DNA from: Parcubacteria group bacterium
GTDB lineage: Bacteria > Patescibacteriota > Minisyncoccia > UBA10092
Assembly (NCBI GenBank): GCA_016188835.1
Contig: JACPHB010000002.1
Coordinates: forward strand, 1 to 44,632
Direction: 5' to 3'
DNA length: 44,632 nucleotides
The notes beneath the pieces are model-generated. The model was given only the letters and a program-made list of their open reading frames with translations, did no database searches and was not told the DNA's origin. Position 1 is the stretch's first letter. The number at the start of each line of letters is the position of its first letter. Shown piece by piece: positions 13,625 to 21,588 of this stretch. The position numbers and the translations under genes were made by a program.

Positions 13625-15343
13625 CTATCCCTCATAATTTTCAGTAACTTGTTCATTTAAGACGGTCTTAACAATTCTTCGTTTTTCACACGCATAGAGA
13701 ATCCTGACTTTTTTATATTTTGGCTCATATCGAGATTGCCGCCATTCCCACCAATTTTTCGGCTCTACTTTTTCATACTCGGTCGTTTCAAGTTTGATTC
13801 TCTGGCCCCAAAGAAATTCAAGACCAATCAGTACCGGAGCAATGTATTTTGAGAATAGTGATCTGTCTTCATAGATATGATCAAGGTATAATTCTCCGTC
13901 TTTTGCTTTTACGCCGCTAAAGTCGATATACGGCGGGTGATAGAGAGCCCGATTGATGAGTCTTCGGTAATCTTTTCCGCTCTTGCTCTTAACATAGATT
14001 TCAGCCGCGTTCCAGCTTTTACGGCTCGGCCGAATGCCGGCAATAAATAATTTGTATTTATCAACGAAATCCTGAAAATCATCGTCAGAAAGAAAGTTTA
14101 CCAAAAGATAGTCATCAAAATATTTGCTCGCTTCAAATAGGGCCTTTCTGCCATATGCCTCTCCAAGATTCTGGTCATATTTTTTTCGCCCTTCTATGCC
14201 CTTAAGCAGTTGATATTCAGGCGATAGTTTCCCCTTTTGCGCCATATCCTCTATAAACTCAAAAATGTGTTTGCCAGCGGCATAGGGATTAACACCTAAT
14301 CTTGGGTTAAAGGTAACCCTCGAATCCACCCTGGCGTAATCTATTTCATGGGTTTTCATTCTCTCGTCAGCTAAGAAAAGCCTTTGGTGCCACAAACTGG
14401 CCCAACCCTCGTTTGCAATTTTGCTTCTCTTCTGCGGCTCAAAGTAGAGCGAAGTTCTTCGGACAACCTCAAGCACATCTTTAATCCATTTATTGTCTTT
14501 TTTGTTAATGAACTCCGAGTGCTCCGCGAGATGCTCAAATATATCTTTTGATTTTGGCTTTCGCTCTTCCTCTTTCCACTTCTTAAAGACATCGTTCAAT
14601 TCAGGAAATTTGCTCCTGAATACATTATCTTCAAAAAAAGCAATTTCGCCCTGCTTTTGTCCAAACTGCGCAACACAGCGGTTGTACCGTTCTATCTCGC
14701 TGTAGTAGAACTCAAACTTAATATTTTTTGCCTCGTGCATGCGTTTTAAGAACTGCCCAAAATAGAAATCAACTTTTTCGGAAAATACACCAAATACTTC
14801 GGGCTTATCCGCCCTGTCTCCTTCTTTGAGTTCCTGATGATATCCCACTAAGTTATCTACGGCACGCGCAAACTCAATAACATAGTCAACCCAGCGCTTT
14901 TGTTCTCCTTGTTCCGCGCGTATTCTGTTGATGAGTCTTTTGTCCGCGAGAGCCGCGCCACAAAAATCGTCATCCCAAGTTCTGCGAAAGAAAGCGTTGT
15001 TTTGGAAAAAATCAATATGCCCCAAGACATGATAAAAAATCATCACGTTAAACCAATCGGCATTGTCCTGATTGTAGAATGAAATAGGAGGACGCGTATT
15101 AATCACTGTCTCATAAGGATTATGCGGGGAAACGTCGTACAACCACCTATTCCGATGCACTTCAACATCATGCACCCAATAATCGTATAAGGTGGGAATC
15201 ATCACTTTGGGACTTAACTCCAGCATATCCTGGTTCGTTACTATATATTCCAAAGTATTTTCCGGAAACGTGAGACCAGCGTCTCTCGCCCTTTTTTTAC
15301 ACGCCTCCATCGCGCTTTTCATTTCTTGATTTAAGAGTTCCAT
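13625..15343 (-). CDS. spoVR: SpoVR family protein, 572 aa
   Basis: Member of the SpoVR/YcgB family, named for a Bacillus spore-cortex gene but widespread in non-sporulators, usually beside prkA and yeaH. Seen: N-terminal LNQEMKSAMEACKKRARDAGLTF, the hallmark FYHVLGHIDFFQNNAFF near residue 105-117, then RTWDDDF, WASLWHQRLF, NPYAAGKHIFEFIED, and YLDHIYEDRSLFSKYI near the C-terminus. The frame is open to 15385, but the start is placed at 15343, where AAGGAGGG lies 5 nt upstream. It follows yeaH by 41 bp. The HxxH-like motif may bind a metal; no biochemical activity is established for the family to my knowledge. Confidence 0.92.
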   Translation of the reverse strand: MELLNQEMKSAMEACKKRARDAGLTFPENTLEYIVTNQDMLELSPKVMIPTLYDYWVHDVEVHRNRWLYDVSPHNPYETVINTRPPISFYNQDNADWFNVMIFYHVLGHIDFFQNNAFFRRTWDDDFCGAALADKRLINRIRAEQGEQKRWVDYVIEFARAVDNLVGYHQELKEGDRADKPEVFGVFSEKVDFYFGQFLKRMHEAKNIKFEFYYSEIERYNRCVAQFGQKQGEIAFFEDNVFRSKFPELNDVFKKWKEEERKPKSKDIFEHLAEHSEFINKKDNKWIKDVLEVVRRTSLYFEPQKRSKIANEGWASLWHQRLFLADERMKTHEIDYARVDSRVTFNPRLGVNPYAAGKHIFEFIEDMAQKGKLSPEYQLLKGIEGRKKYDQNLGEAYGRKALFEASKYFDDYLLVNFLSDDDFQDFVDKYKLFIAGIRPSRKSWNAAEIYVKSKSGKDYRRLINRALYHPPYIDFSGVKAKDGELYLDHIYEDRSLFSKYIAPVLIGLEFLWGQRIKLETTEYEKVEPKNWWEWRQSRYEPKYKKVRILYACEKRRIVKTVLNEQVTENYEG

Positions 15344-15384
15344 TTTTCCCTCCTTGGTTGGCCGTAGATTCAATAAAAGTAACA

Positions 15385-16731
15385 TTAATCTTGAGCAATG
15401 AGCGCCTTTAGCGCTTCGATATTCATTTCTTCGGTTACATCATAATATTGTGGCATAATATGCATGCGGAAGACATCGCTTTGTTTGATAATTTCGCTTT
15501 CTTCTATATAATCTTCAAAAATAGTATTAATGTTCTGGCTTACATAATATGGATGCTTAAAAAGGGTAACTCCCATGCGGCTCGCATACCCCAAAATCTT
15601 TTTGAGTTCAGGGAGAGCAAATTCACCTTCGAAGTCGCCGTCATCGCCATCGGTACCTTGAAATACATAAATATTATAATCGTTCTCAAGGCCTTCGCCT
15701 TCAACCACTTCATTGATTTTTTTATAACCGGAAGCAATAAAAGTTCCGCCCCACGATCCGAGCCCAAAATATTCTTTGGCAGTAACTTCTCGCGCGCTGT
15801 GGTCATGAACAAAAAATCTTGGGATAACCCTTCTCTCGTATTGAACCAGAAGCCAGGAATAAATCATCAAATGCTGAGACATCAACGCTTTTGTTGGTTC
15901 TCCCCACATTGACCCCGAATAATCGCGCAAAAAGCACACAACAGCCTGCGCTTTCCATACCCGCTCCCGGGACAGAACTCGATATACCATATCTCCGGGA
16001 CTGATAAGCATTTTTTTGGTATCAAGATCATCCTTGTCAATCTTGCCTAGGATCAAGTTGGTTTTGACAATGCGCTTTAATGTTTCTTTCTTATCCAAAA
16101 CCTGTCCCGAACCCCGGTGCCGATCGGTCAAATCATAAGTATATTCATCGGTAGGAACTTTTCTAGCCTTGTCTTTAAGGTTCGGAAGCTGTAGCTGCTC
16201 CATCAACCTTTTTCCTAATTCGTAGGCATCTTCTTCAATGGCATAGTCGGCATCTTCATCGCCTGCCCCGGACCCGGGTTGGTCTCCGTCATCTCCATCT
16301 TCATCACCATCATCCCCGTCGCCCCTGCCAGTCATTGGCACTTCGTCAATCACATCACCAACTTCATCGTCGCCATGCCCGGTGGTTTCATCTATATCAG
16401 GCATATCAAAAGAAGAGATGGCCTGATCTTTAAGACTTACAATATTTTTTGGTTCAAATTGCCCGTGGATTAATTGTTCTTCATCAACAAAAGGAACGTT
16501 GATTACTTTATCCGGAGCCGCAAGCACTTTTCTGAATTTTATTTTGGAAGGAAACCCATCTTCCTTCCTTTCCTTGTCTCTTTTAATTAGATCCTGTAAA
16601 GATTCAAGAGAGGTGGTTTTACTGGCAATTGTTTGTTCTCCAAAAATTACAAATTGTTTTTTGGCCTTTTTATTGAGCGCTAACTGCATGCCTAATTCAT
16701 CAAGCTCGGTCATGTGCTCTTTGTCTGTCAT
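15385..16731 (-). CDS. yeaH: DUF444 / YeaH family protein, 448 aa
   Basis: Partner of PrkA. Residues about 268-275 read LRDYSGSM, a von Willebrand A-type DxSxS metal site, followed by RFFVHDHSAREVTAKEYF, LGSWGGTFIASGYKKI and YNIYVFQGTDGDDGDF, all YeaH features. Between the N-terminal part and the VWA-like domain lies a long acidic Asp/Gly linker (about residues 118-169, with repeats such as GDGDDGDEDGDDGD) that could bind calcium or act as a flexible tether. The frame is open to a TTG at 16758; ATG 16731 is preferred because GGAG lies 8 nt upstream. It is separated from prkA by a terminator and a separate promoter, so it may be expressed apart from the first PrkA. Confidence 0.92.
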   Translation of the reverse strand: MTDKEHMTELDELGMQLALNKKAKKQFVIFGEQTIASKTTSLESLQDLIKRDKERKEDGFPSKIKFRKVLAAPDKVINVPFVDEEQLIHGQFEPKNIVSLKDQAISSFDMPDIDETTGHGDDEVGDVIDEVPMTGRGDGDDGDEDGDDGDQPGSGAGDEDADYAIEEDAYELGKRLMEQLQLPNLKDKARKVPTDEYTYDLTDRHRGSGQVLDKKETLKRIVKTNLILGKIDKDDLDTKKMLISPGDMVYRVLSRERVWKAQAVVCFLRDYSGSMWGEPTKALMSQHLMIYSWLLVQYERRVIPRFFVHDHSAREVTAKEYFGLGSWGGTFIASGYKKINEVVEGEGLENDYNIYVFQGTDGDDGDFEGEFALPELKKILGYASRMGVTLFKHPYYVSQNINTIFEDYIEESEIIKQSDVFRMHIMPQYYDVTEEMNIEALKALIAQD

Positions 16732-16773
16732 TGCCGTGTCTCCATGTATAATTTTCAAGGTACAATATTTTCT

Positions 16774-16782
16774 CTTATACCA
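16774..16782 (-). promoter_or_regulatory. Extended -10 promoter for yeaH-spoVR-prkA2
   Basis: Minus strand TGG-TATAAG (-10 box 16779-16774), start near 16767, leader of about 36 nt with GGAG. The -35 region is weak (TCCTTA); extended -10 promoters tolerate this. Confidence 0.5.
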
Positions 16783-16820
16783 TATTCACGCATTTTTAAG
16801 GAAGTATTGTCAATACCATC

Positions 16821-16851
16821 TCAAAAATAAATCCCTCCTTAAAGGAGGGAT
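16821..16851 (-). terminator. Terminator between prkA and yeaH
   Basis: ATCCCTCC/GGAGGGAT stem (16831-16838 and 16844-16851), then TTATTTTT on the minus strand, 8 bp after the prkA stop. Confidence 0.75.
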
Positions 16852-16858
16852 ACTAATC

Positions 16859-18919
16859 TTAGTCTTCATCCACTTTTTCACAGAAGTATTCTATGGTCTT
16901 TTGAGCGCACGTTCTGCAATATTCTAATTTATTGAGCATAGTGTCAATCATTTTATTAAAAATACGCACATTTTCTTCATTGGCCCTATTCGCCAACGCC
17001 CCCACAAGGCTCGCGGATCCCGCCACATCAGACTCCAGCCGAACGTCGGTAACCGCCTTCACCAGTGATTCGTTATCCATGAAGTCATAATTGGGTTCCG
17101 TAGAAATTTTCTGGCCGTAAATTTTGCGGACTCTAGTGCGAAATGTCTCTTTTAACTCTTTAGTTTTAAGACCGAGACGCCCCTCAACACTGTCTATATA
17201 ACGCTCGTCTATCTTAATCGCTTTCATCTCATTAGTCTGAGGATCTCGATATCGCCAAATCTTGTCCGGACCCAGCTGATCGGAATCCATGCCAATAATC
17301 ATGTTAACGTACGCGATAACATCTTTACGAATAGCTTCGGGATCATCACGATAGGCGTTGAAAATAGAAGTTTTAATTTCTCCCCGATAAAGCCTTTGCG
17401 CAATCTTCAAATCTTTCAAAAATTTTTCGCGGTCAACCGCATCGGGAATGTAGTCAAAAATCTCCCTCTCCGCGGCCTTGAAGCAGTCCTTCGCGAAAAG
17501 ACATTTGCCCTCATGAGTCTCGGGCATCGCAAGCATAATTTGGACAATTCTTCCTAAGCCACGATGCCCTATGCCTTTCTGTCCCCAACGTTTTGTAACA
17601 TCGGGATTTATATTAAGCATTTCTTTTATCTCCACAAGAGTCTTTACATTTTTTTCTCCGGCTGTTTCTCCCGCTTCAAGCTTCATCATTTCAACCGGAG
17701 TAAGTTTGTCGCTATGAGGAAGACGGGTTAACGTTACCGCGACTGAAAGAGCATAACTCAAATTAGGATCTTCGTGGAGTCCTTCGCCGGTTACCGCAAC
17801 CTTTTTTTCGCTCCCTATTGAATATCGCGTCAGCCCCTGCTGCAGCTTATAGTCAGTGTTATGAGAAACATAGCAAATACGGCAACGGTCTTTAATCGGC
17901 GCCTCTTCTTTTTCGGAGGTAAAACGATTATATTCCCAGTTGTTACTAGTAGCGATAATCAGAGTGTCAATAGGCCAGCGATAACCGTCAAGTTCGATAG
18001 TTCGATTCTGGATAACCTGAAGATAAATTTGAACAAGATCTTTCTTGTTCTTAAAAAGCTCGTCTGAAAAATGGATGCCGCCGCCGGCTACGCGCGCGAT
18101 GGCGCCTCTTCGAACATTGTATTTGTAAGGGTTGGAAGTGTCAGACAGATTCAAAAGCCGCGACAGATCTTCTTCTCCCAAAAGATCGGTTGCTGAAGAG
18201 GTAATTTTATCTCGCGCCGAATATTTCCCGGTTACTGTGCCAAGGCTTTCGGCTATAGGCACCGGAACAACTCTCACAAATTCCAACATCTTTTCCACAT
18301 CGCCATCGCAATAGTTGCGGATGTCATTCCAAATAAATTCGGTACATGCGCCAAGCGGACGGTAATCAGCATAAAGGCCGTCCATTTCTTTTTCGCCAAA
18401 CTCCAATCTGGATAGATAATCTTTACTTAGCTCTCCCGGCCCAAAGAGATTCATTGCTAAAATTACAGGATCTTCAAAAGTTTGAGACTGGATAACCTTG
18501 ATATTGCCATAGCTCCCAATATTTTCGAGTCCAATAAATTCAAACGTGTACCTTCTGTTTTCTGGCCGCGCTATAAACTGCCTATATAGAGAGCAGATAT
18601 ATTCCACAAAAAAGGTTTTTCCATTACCCGGCTCGCCCACAAGCACGAAAGCCATTTCGCGAGACGACCCGCCCTCGGCGGCATCTTTTGTGAAGTTGAT
18701 GATATCGGTAATCTCATCGAACCAGCCAATAATATGTTTTTTCCCTTCGCGAAAAAATCCGAATTCATACGCGGTTTGTCCCGCGCGCGTATTTTTTTGC
18801 ACTCCTCCACCGAGCATCATACGCGACACGCTTCTAGTGGCGTTTTCAAAACGCCTTCTCCCGGCTGACACTTCTTTCAGGTGATAAGCTAAACTTCCCC
18901 GTTCTTGGGACTGGGACAT
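16859..18919 (-). CDS. prkA: PrkA family serine protein kinase / AAA ATPase, 686 aa
   Basis: First gene of the PrkA cluster. Seen: P-loop FVLVGEPGNGKTFFVEYI (residues 95-102), the GAIARVAGGGIHFSDELFKNKKDLVQIYLQ block that corresponds to YeaG's GALCRANQGIMEFVEMFK, sensor motif LIIATSNNWEYNRF, an arginine-rich IKDRCRICYV, and a helical C-terminal kinase-like region ending in a Cys-containing tail (YCRTCAQKTIEYFCEKV). Proteins of this family link nutrient stress to gene expression; substrates are poorly known. AAGGAG lies 6 nt before the ATG. Transcribed from the promoter at 18975-19003 and terminated at 16821-16851, so its dosage may differ from that of the three genes after it. Confidence 0.92.
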   Translation of the reverse strand: MSQSQERGSLAYHLKEVSAGRRRFENATRSVSRMMLGGGVQKNTRAGQTAYEFGFFREGKKHIIGWFDEITDIINFTKDAAEGGSSREMAFVLVGEPGNGKTFFVEYICSLYRQFIARPENRRYTFEFIGLENIGSYGNIKVIQSQTFEDPVILAMNLFGPGELSKDYLSRLEFGEKEMDGLYADYRPLGACTEFIWNDIRNYCDGDVEKMLEFVRVVPVPIAESLGTVTGKYSARDKITSSATDLLGEEDLSRLLNLSDTSNPYKYNVRRGAIARVAGGGIHFSDELFKNKKDLVQIYLQVIQNRTIELDGYRWPIDTLIIATSNNWEYNRFTSEKEEAPIKDRCRICYVSHNTDYKLQQGLTRYSIGSEKKVAVTGEGLHEDPNLSYALSVAVTLTRLPHSDKLTPVEMMKLEAGETAGEKNVKTLVEIKEMLNINPDVTKRWGQKGIGHRGLGRIVQIMLAMPETHEGKCLFAKDCFKAAEREIFDYIPDAVDREKFLKDLKIAQRLYRGEIKTSIFNAYRDDPEAIRKDVIAYVNMIIGMDSDQLGPDKIWRYRDPQTNEMKAIKIDERYIDSVEGRLGLKTKELKETFRTRVRKIYGQKISTEPNYDFMDNESLVKAVTDVRLESDVAGSASLVGALANRANEENVRIFNKMIDTMLNKLEYCRTCAQKTIEYFCEKVDED

Positions 18920-18974
18920 GGCATTCTCCTTGGACTTGTTGAATTATCAAAGTTCAAACTGTCGTAATGTCGCT

Positions 18975-19003
18975 ATTATTGTATAAGTTTATTCTTATGT
19001 CAA
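18975..19003 (-). promoter_or_regulatory. prkA promoter
   Basis: Minus strand TTGACA (19003-18998), 17-bp spacer and AATAAT (18980-18975). The start would be near 18968, giving a leader of about 50 nt that ends in AAGGAG. Confidence 0.65.
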
Positions 19004-19025
19004 CAATACTAAACTCATTGATATT

Positions 19026-19702
19026 TTAATATTTTTTTAAAATTTCTTTAATCCGACGCCAAACATATGGCAATGATTTATGCCACGGCCCGACCGGCAC
19101 ATAAACTTCCACCCCGTAGCCCTCATCGCGCCATTTCTTTTTTAATTCATCACCAATGCCATAAAGCGTTTGGATAATAAAACGACTTTTTGATACGCCG
19201 TGTTCGCTCGCAAATTTTAAAATATCACTAATTAATTCTTCATCTTTTATCGTGGCGATTGCCGATTCATTACCGCGAAGTAAAAATTGTTCCATAAAAC
19301 TTTTTATCCGCTCCCGCGTTTCCGATTTACCTAGATCGCCCTCGGCATAAGCGCCTTTTACTAAACGAATTTTTTGGCGCCGGCTGATAAGTTCTTTAGG
19401 GCGCGCCTTGAAAGCCGCCAAATTAAATCAAAGTAAATTTCTTTTGAAATGGCTAGACCAAGTTGAGTCGGTTTTACGGATATTTTACCCCTAACTCCCG
19501 CCTGATAAAACGAATCAATAAGATAAACATAATTCCTATATGTTTGCTCGACTTTTTTTAAATTGGTACAATGCTCGCCTAATAAATTAATAATCGGCGT
19601 AAAACCTTCGTCTTGTAATCGTTTAGCAACCCCAACAGCAGATATATAATCCGACGCAGGAATAAATTTTTTTAATCCAATCCACGCGTATATCCAATTC
19701 AC
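19026..19702 (-). pseudogene. Proline dehydrogenase, broken by internal deletion and frame change
   Basis: Two overlapping reading frames give the two ends of an FAD-dependent proline dehydrogenase. Frame 1 (from GTG 19702, with GGAGG 7 nt upstream) gives ISVKPTQLGLAISKE. Frame 2 (from about 19421) gives KIRLVKGAYAEGDLG, ATIKDEELI, QTLYGIGDELKKKW and GYGVEVYVPVGPW, matching the family C-terminal half. About 45 residues that normally lie between these parts, including the conserved DMED segment of the flavin/substrate site, are missing, and the frame shifts at the junction (about 19405-19421). The product cannot be active. Either a true decayed gene or an assembly collapse; the loss of many codons argues against a simple base-call error. 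Confidence 0.8.
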
Positions 19703-19812
19703 TTCTAATCCTCCGTATTTAATTTTCAAACAACTTTTACCTTCATATAACCCCGAAATTATCCGTTTGTCAAAATCAAAAAAATAAGATAAAATATATT
19801 ATAATTTTGCAT

Positions 19813-19884
19813 GGCCCTATCGTCTAGTGGTTAGGACGGCGCGCTTTCAATGCGTAAACACGGGTTCGATTCCCGTTAGGGCTA
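19813..19884 (+). tRNA. tRNA-Glu (anticodon TTC)
   Basis: Acceptor GGCCCTA/TAGGGCT (first pair G-T), D-stem GTCT/GGAC, loop CTTTCAA, T-arm ACGGG TTCGATT CCCGT, discriminator A, no encoded CCA. Confidence 0.94.
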
Positions 19885-19891
19885 CTAAAGA

Positions 19892-19920
19892 TTGCAATAA
19901 AATTACTTTCATGTTATAAG
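19892..19920 (+). promoter_or_regulatory. Promoter of the carboxypeptidase gene
   Basis: TTGCAA (19892-19897), 17-bp spacer and TATAAG (19915-19920) with extended -10 TGT. The start is near 19927, with a leader of about 48 nt carrying GAGGAAG. Confidence 0.65.
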
Positions 19921-19974
19921 TAAAATACTCTTTTATTTAATTCCTGAAAAGATAACCGAAGAGGAAGCTTGAAA

Positions 19975-21504
19975 ATGCCAAAAGAGCTCTACAATAAGTT
20001 CCTTAAAATGTGGAAACCGATAGCGCTGCTTGAGCATACAGTTGACATGCTTAACTGGGATCAGGAAACATATATGCCCGCGGGCGAGGGCGAAACCCGC
20101 TCCGAACAAATAGCGATGTTCGCCGAAATGATTCATCAGAAAACAGTTGACAATTGCTTATTCGATATTTTGAGCGATCTAATAATACTAGATTTTAAAG
20201 GCTATTATAATCTTAAAATACATGAACGAGCCAACATACGCAAAGCAATGCGCGCCATTAAATTCGCCAAAGCTTTGCCTGCCGATTTAGTGGCCGCATT
20301 GGCGAAAGAAACGTCGCTTGCAAGCGAGATCTGGCGAGAAGCCAGAGAAAAAAATTCCTTTAATGATTTTGCGCCGGCGCTTGCCAAAATTATTTCCCTT
20401 AGTCGGGAAAAAGCCGCGGCTTTTATGGCCGCAGGCATCGGCACAAGCCCATACGAGGCGCTCTTCTTTGAATACGAAGATGGCATTTCTATTGCTGAAG
20501 TTGACGCTATTTTTGACAAGCTACGCGCGGAACTGCCGCCGCTTGTTAAAACAATAATGTCGCTTGAACCGCCGGATGACTCTTTCATTTTCAAGCATTA
20601 TCCGAAAGAACTTCAAGAGAAAGTTTCTTGCGAGATTATTACGGCAATGGGCATTGACTGGAATAGATGCCGACTGGATGTTGCGACTCATCCGTCCAAC
20701 TGTTCTCCGGCTTACGGCTCGCCGCGCATTACTACCCGATACGACGAAAATAATCTGATAGACGCACTTTTTTCAGCAATTCATGAGGCCGGCCATGCGC
20801 TTTACGATCAAGGCCTGCCCGCCGAATTGGCATATCAGCCGATTGGCGCCGCCTGCGGTTTAAGCGTTCATGAATCGCAATCGCGGTTTTGGGAAGCATG
20901 GCTTGGCCGAAGCTACCCATTTTGGGCTATTTTCTACCGAAAACTTTATTCTACTTTCCCAGAGCAACTTAGCGGTGTGGCCGATAAAGATTTTTACCGC
21001 GCGATTAATCGCGCAAAACTCGGATTCATTAGAACCGACAGTGATCCGCTGACCTATAATTTGCATATTCTTCTGCGAAAAGATATTGAGAAAGCAATGA
21101 TAAACGACAACATATCGGTAGATAACTTACCGGCATTTTGGAACGAATTGTTTAAGAAATATTTTGATGTTGAAGTGCCAGATGATCGGCGTGGCATTTT
21201 GCAGGATATCCACTGGTCATGCGGCTTAATTGGTTATTTCCCGACTTATACCTTGGGCAATATTATTTCCGCCCAGCTTTACCAAGAAATTATAGAAAAC
21301 ATCAAGCTCCGATATTTAGCTATATATAGTAACAATTTTCACGCAATCAACGAATGGTTGCATAAAAAAATCCACAGCCACGGCAGCTTATATAAAACAC
21401 AGGAACTTGTGAAACTTGCGACTGGCCAGCCTATTTCGGCCGACGTTTTTATGGCTCAACTCAAGGAACGTTATAGCGACGTTTACAATATTCGACTAAT
21501 ATAA
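19975..21504 (+). CDS. Carboxypeptidase of family M32 (thermostable carboxypeptidase Taq type)
   Basis: A cytoplasmic zinc metallocarboxypeptidase that trims amino acids from peptide C-termini, about 510 residues as in the family. Seen: N-terminal LLEHTVDMLNWDQETYMPAGEGETRSEQIA, THPSNCSPAYGSPRITTRYDE, the zinc site AIHEAGHALYDQGLP (HExxH, near residue 263), the downstream glutamate in SVHESQSRFWEAWLGRSYPFW, DRRGILQDIHWSCGLIGYFPTYTLGN and the C-terminal WLHKKIHSHGSLY. The frame begins with TTG at 19969; ATG 19975 is preferred. Monocistronic with its own promoter and terminator. It may serve peptide recycling in a cell that lives on imported peptides (inference). Confidence 0.94.
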   Translation: MPKELYNKFLKMWKPIALLEHTVDMLNWDQETYMPAGEGETRSEQIAMFAEMIHQKTVDNCLFDILSDLIILDFKGYYNLKIHERANIRKAMRAIKFAKALPADLVAALAKETSLASEIWREAREKNSFNDFAPALAKIISLSREKAAAFMAAGIGTSPYEALFFEYEDGISIAEVDAIFDKLRAELPPLVKTIMSLEPPDDSFIFKHYPKELQEKVSCEIITAMGIDWNRCRLDVATHPSNCSPAYGSPRITTRYDENNLIDALFSAIHEAGHALYDQGLPAELAYQPIGAACGLSVHESQSRFWEAWLGRSYPFWAIFYRKLYSTFPEQLSGVADKDFYRAINRAKLGFIRTDSDPLTYNLHILLRKDIEKAMINDNISVDNLPAFWNELFKKYFDVEVPDDRRGILQDIHWSCGLIGYFPTYTLGNIISAQLYQEIIENIKLRYLAIYSNNFHAINEWLHKKIHSHGSLYKTQELVKLATGQPISADVFMAQLKERYSDVYNIRLI

Positions 21505-21523
21505 CATTAAACCTTCTAATACA

Positions 21524-21553
21524 CCTCGTTGTTTTTCAATGAGGTTTTTTATT
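21524..21553 (+). terminator. Terminator after the carboxypeptidase gene
   Basis: CCTCGTTG (21524-21531)/CAATGAGG (21537-21544) with one G-T pair, then TTTTTTATTT. The T-run runs into the -35 box of the tsaD promoter. Confidence 0.85.
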
Positions 21554-21581
21554 TGAATAATGAGATTTAAACTGATAAATT
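21553..21581 (+). promoter_or_regulatory. tsaD promoter, leaderless geometry
   Basis: TTGAAT (21553-21558), 17-bp spacer and TAAATT (21576-21581), then exactly 7 nt to the ATG at 21589. The hexamers equal those at 5195-5223. Confidence 0.6.
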
Positions 21582-21588
21582 AATAAAT

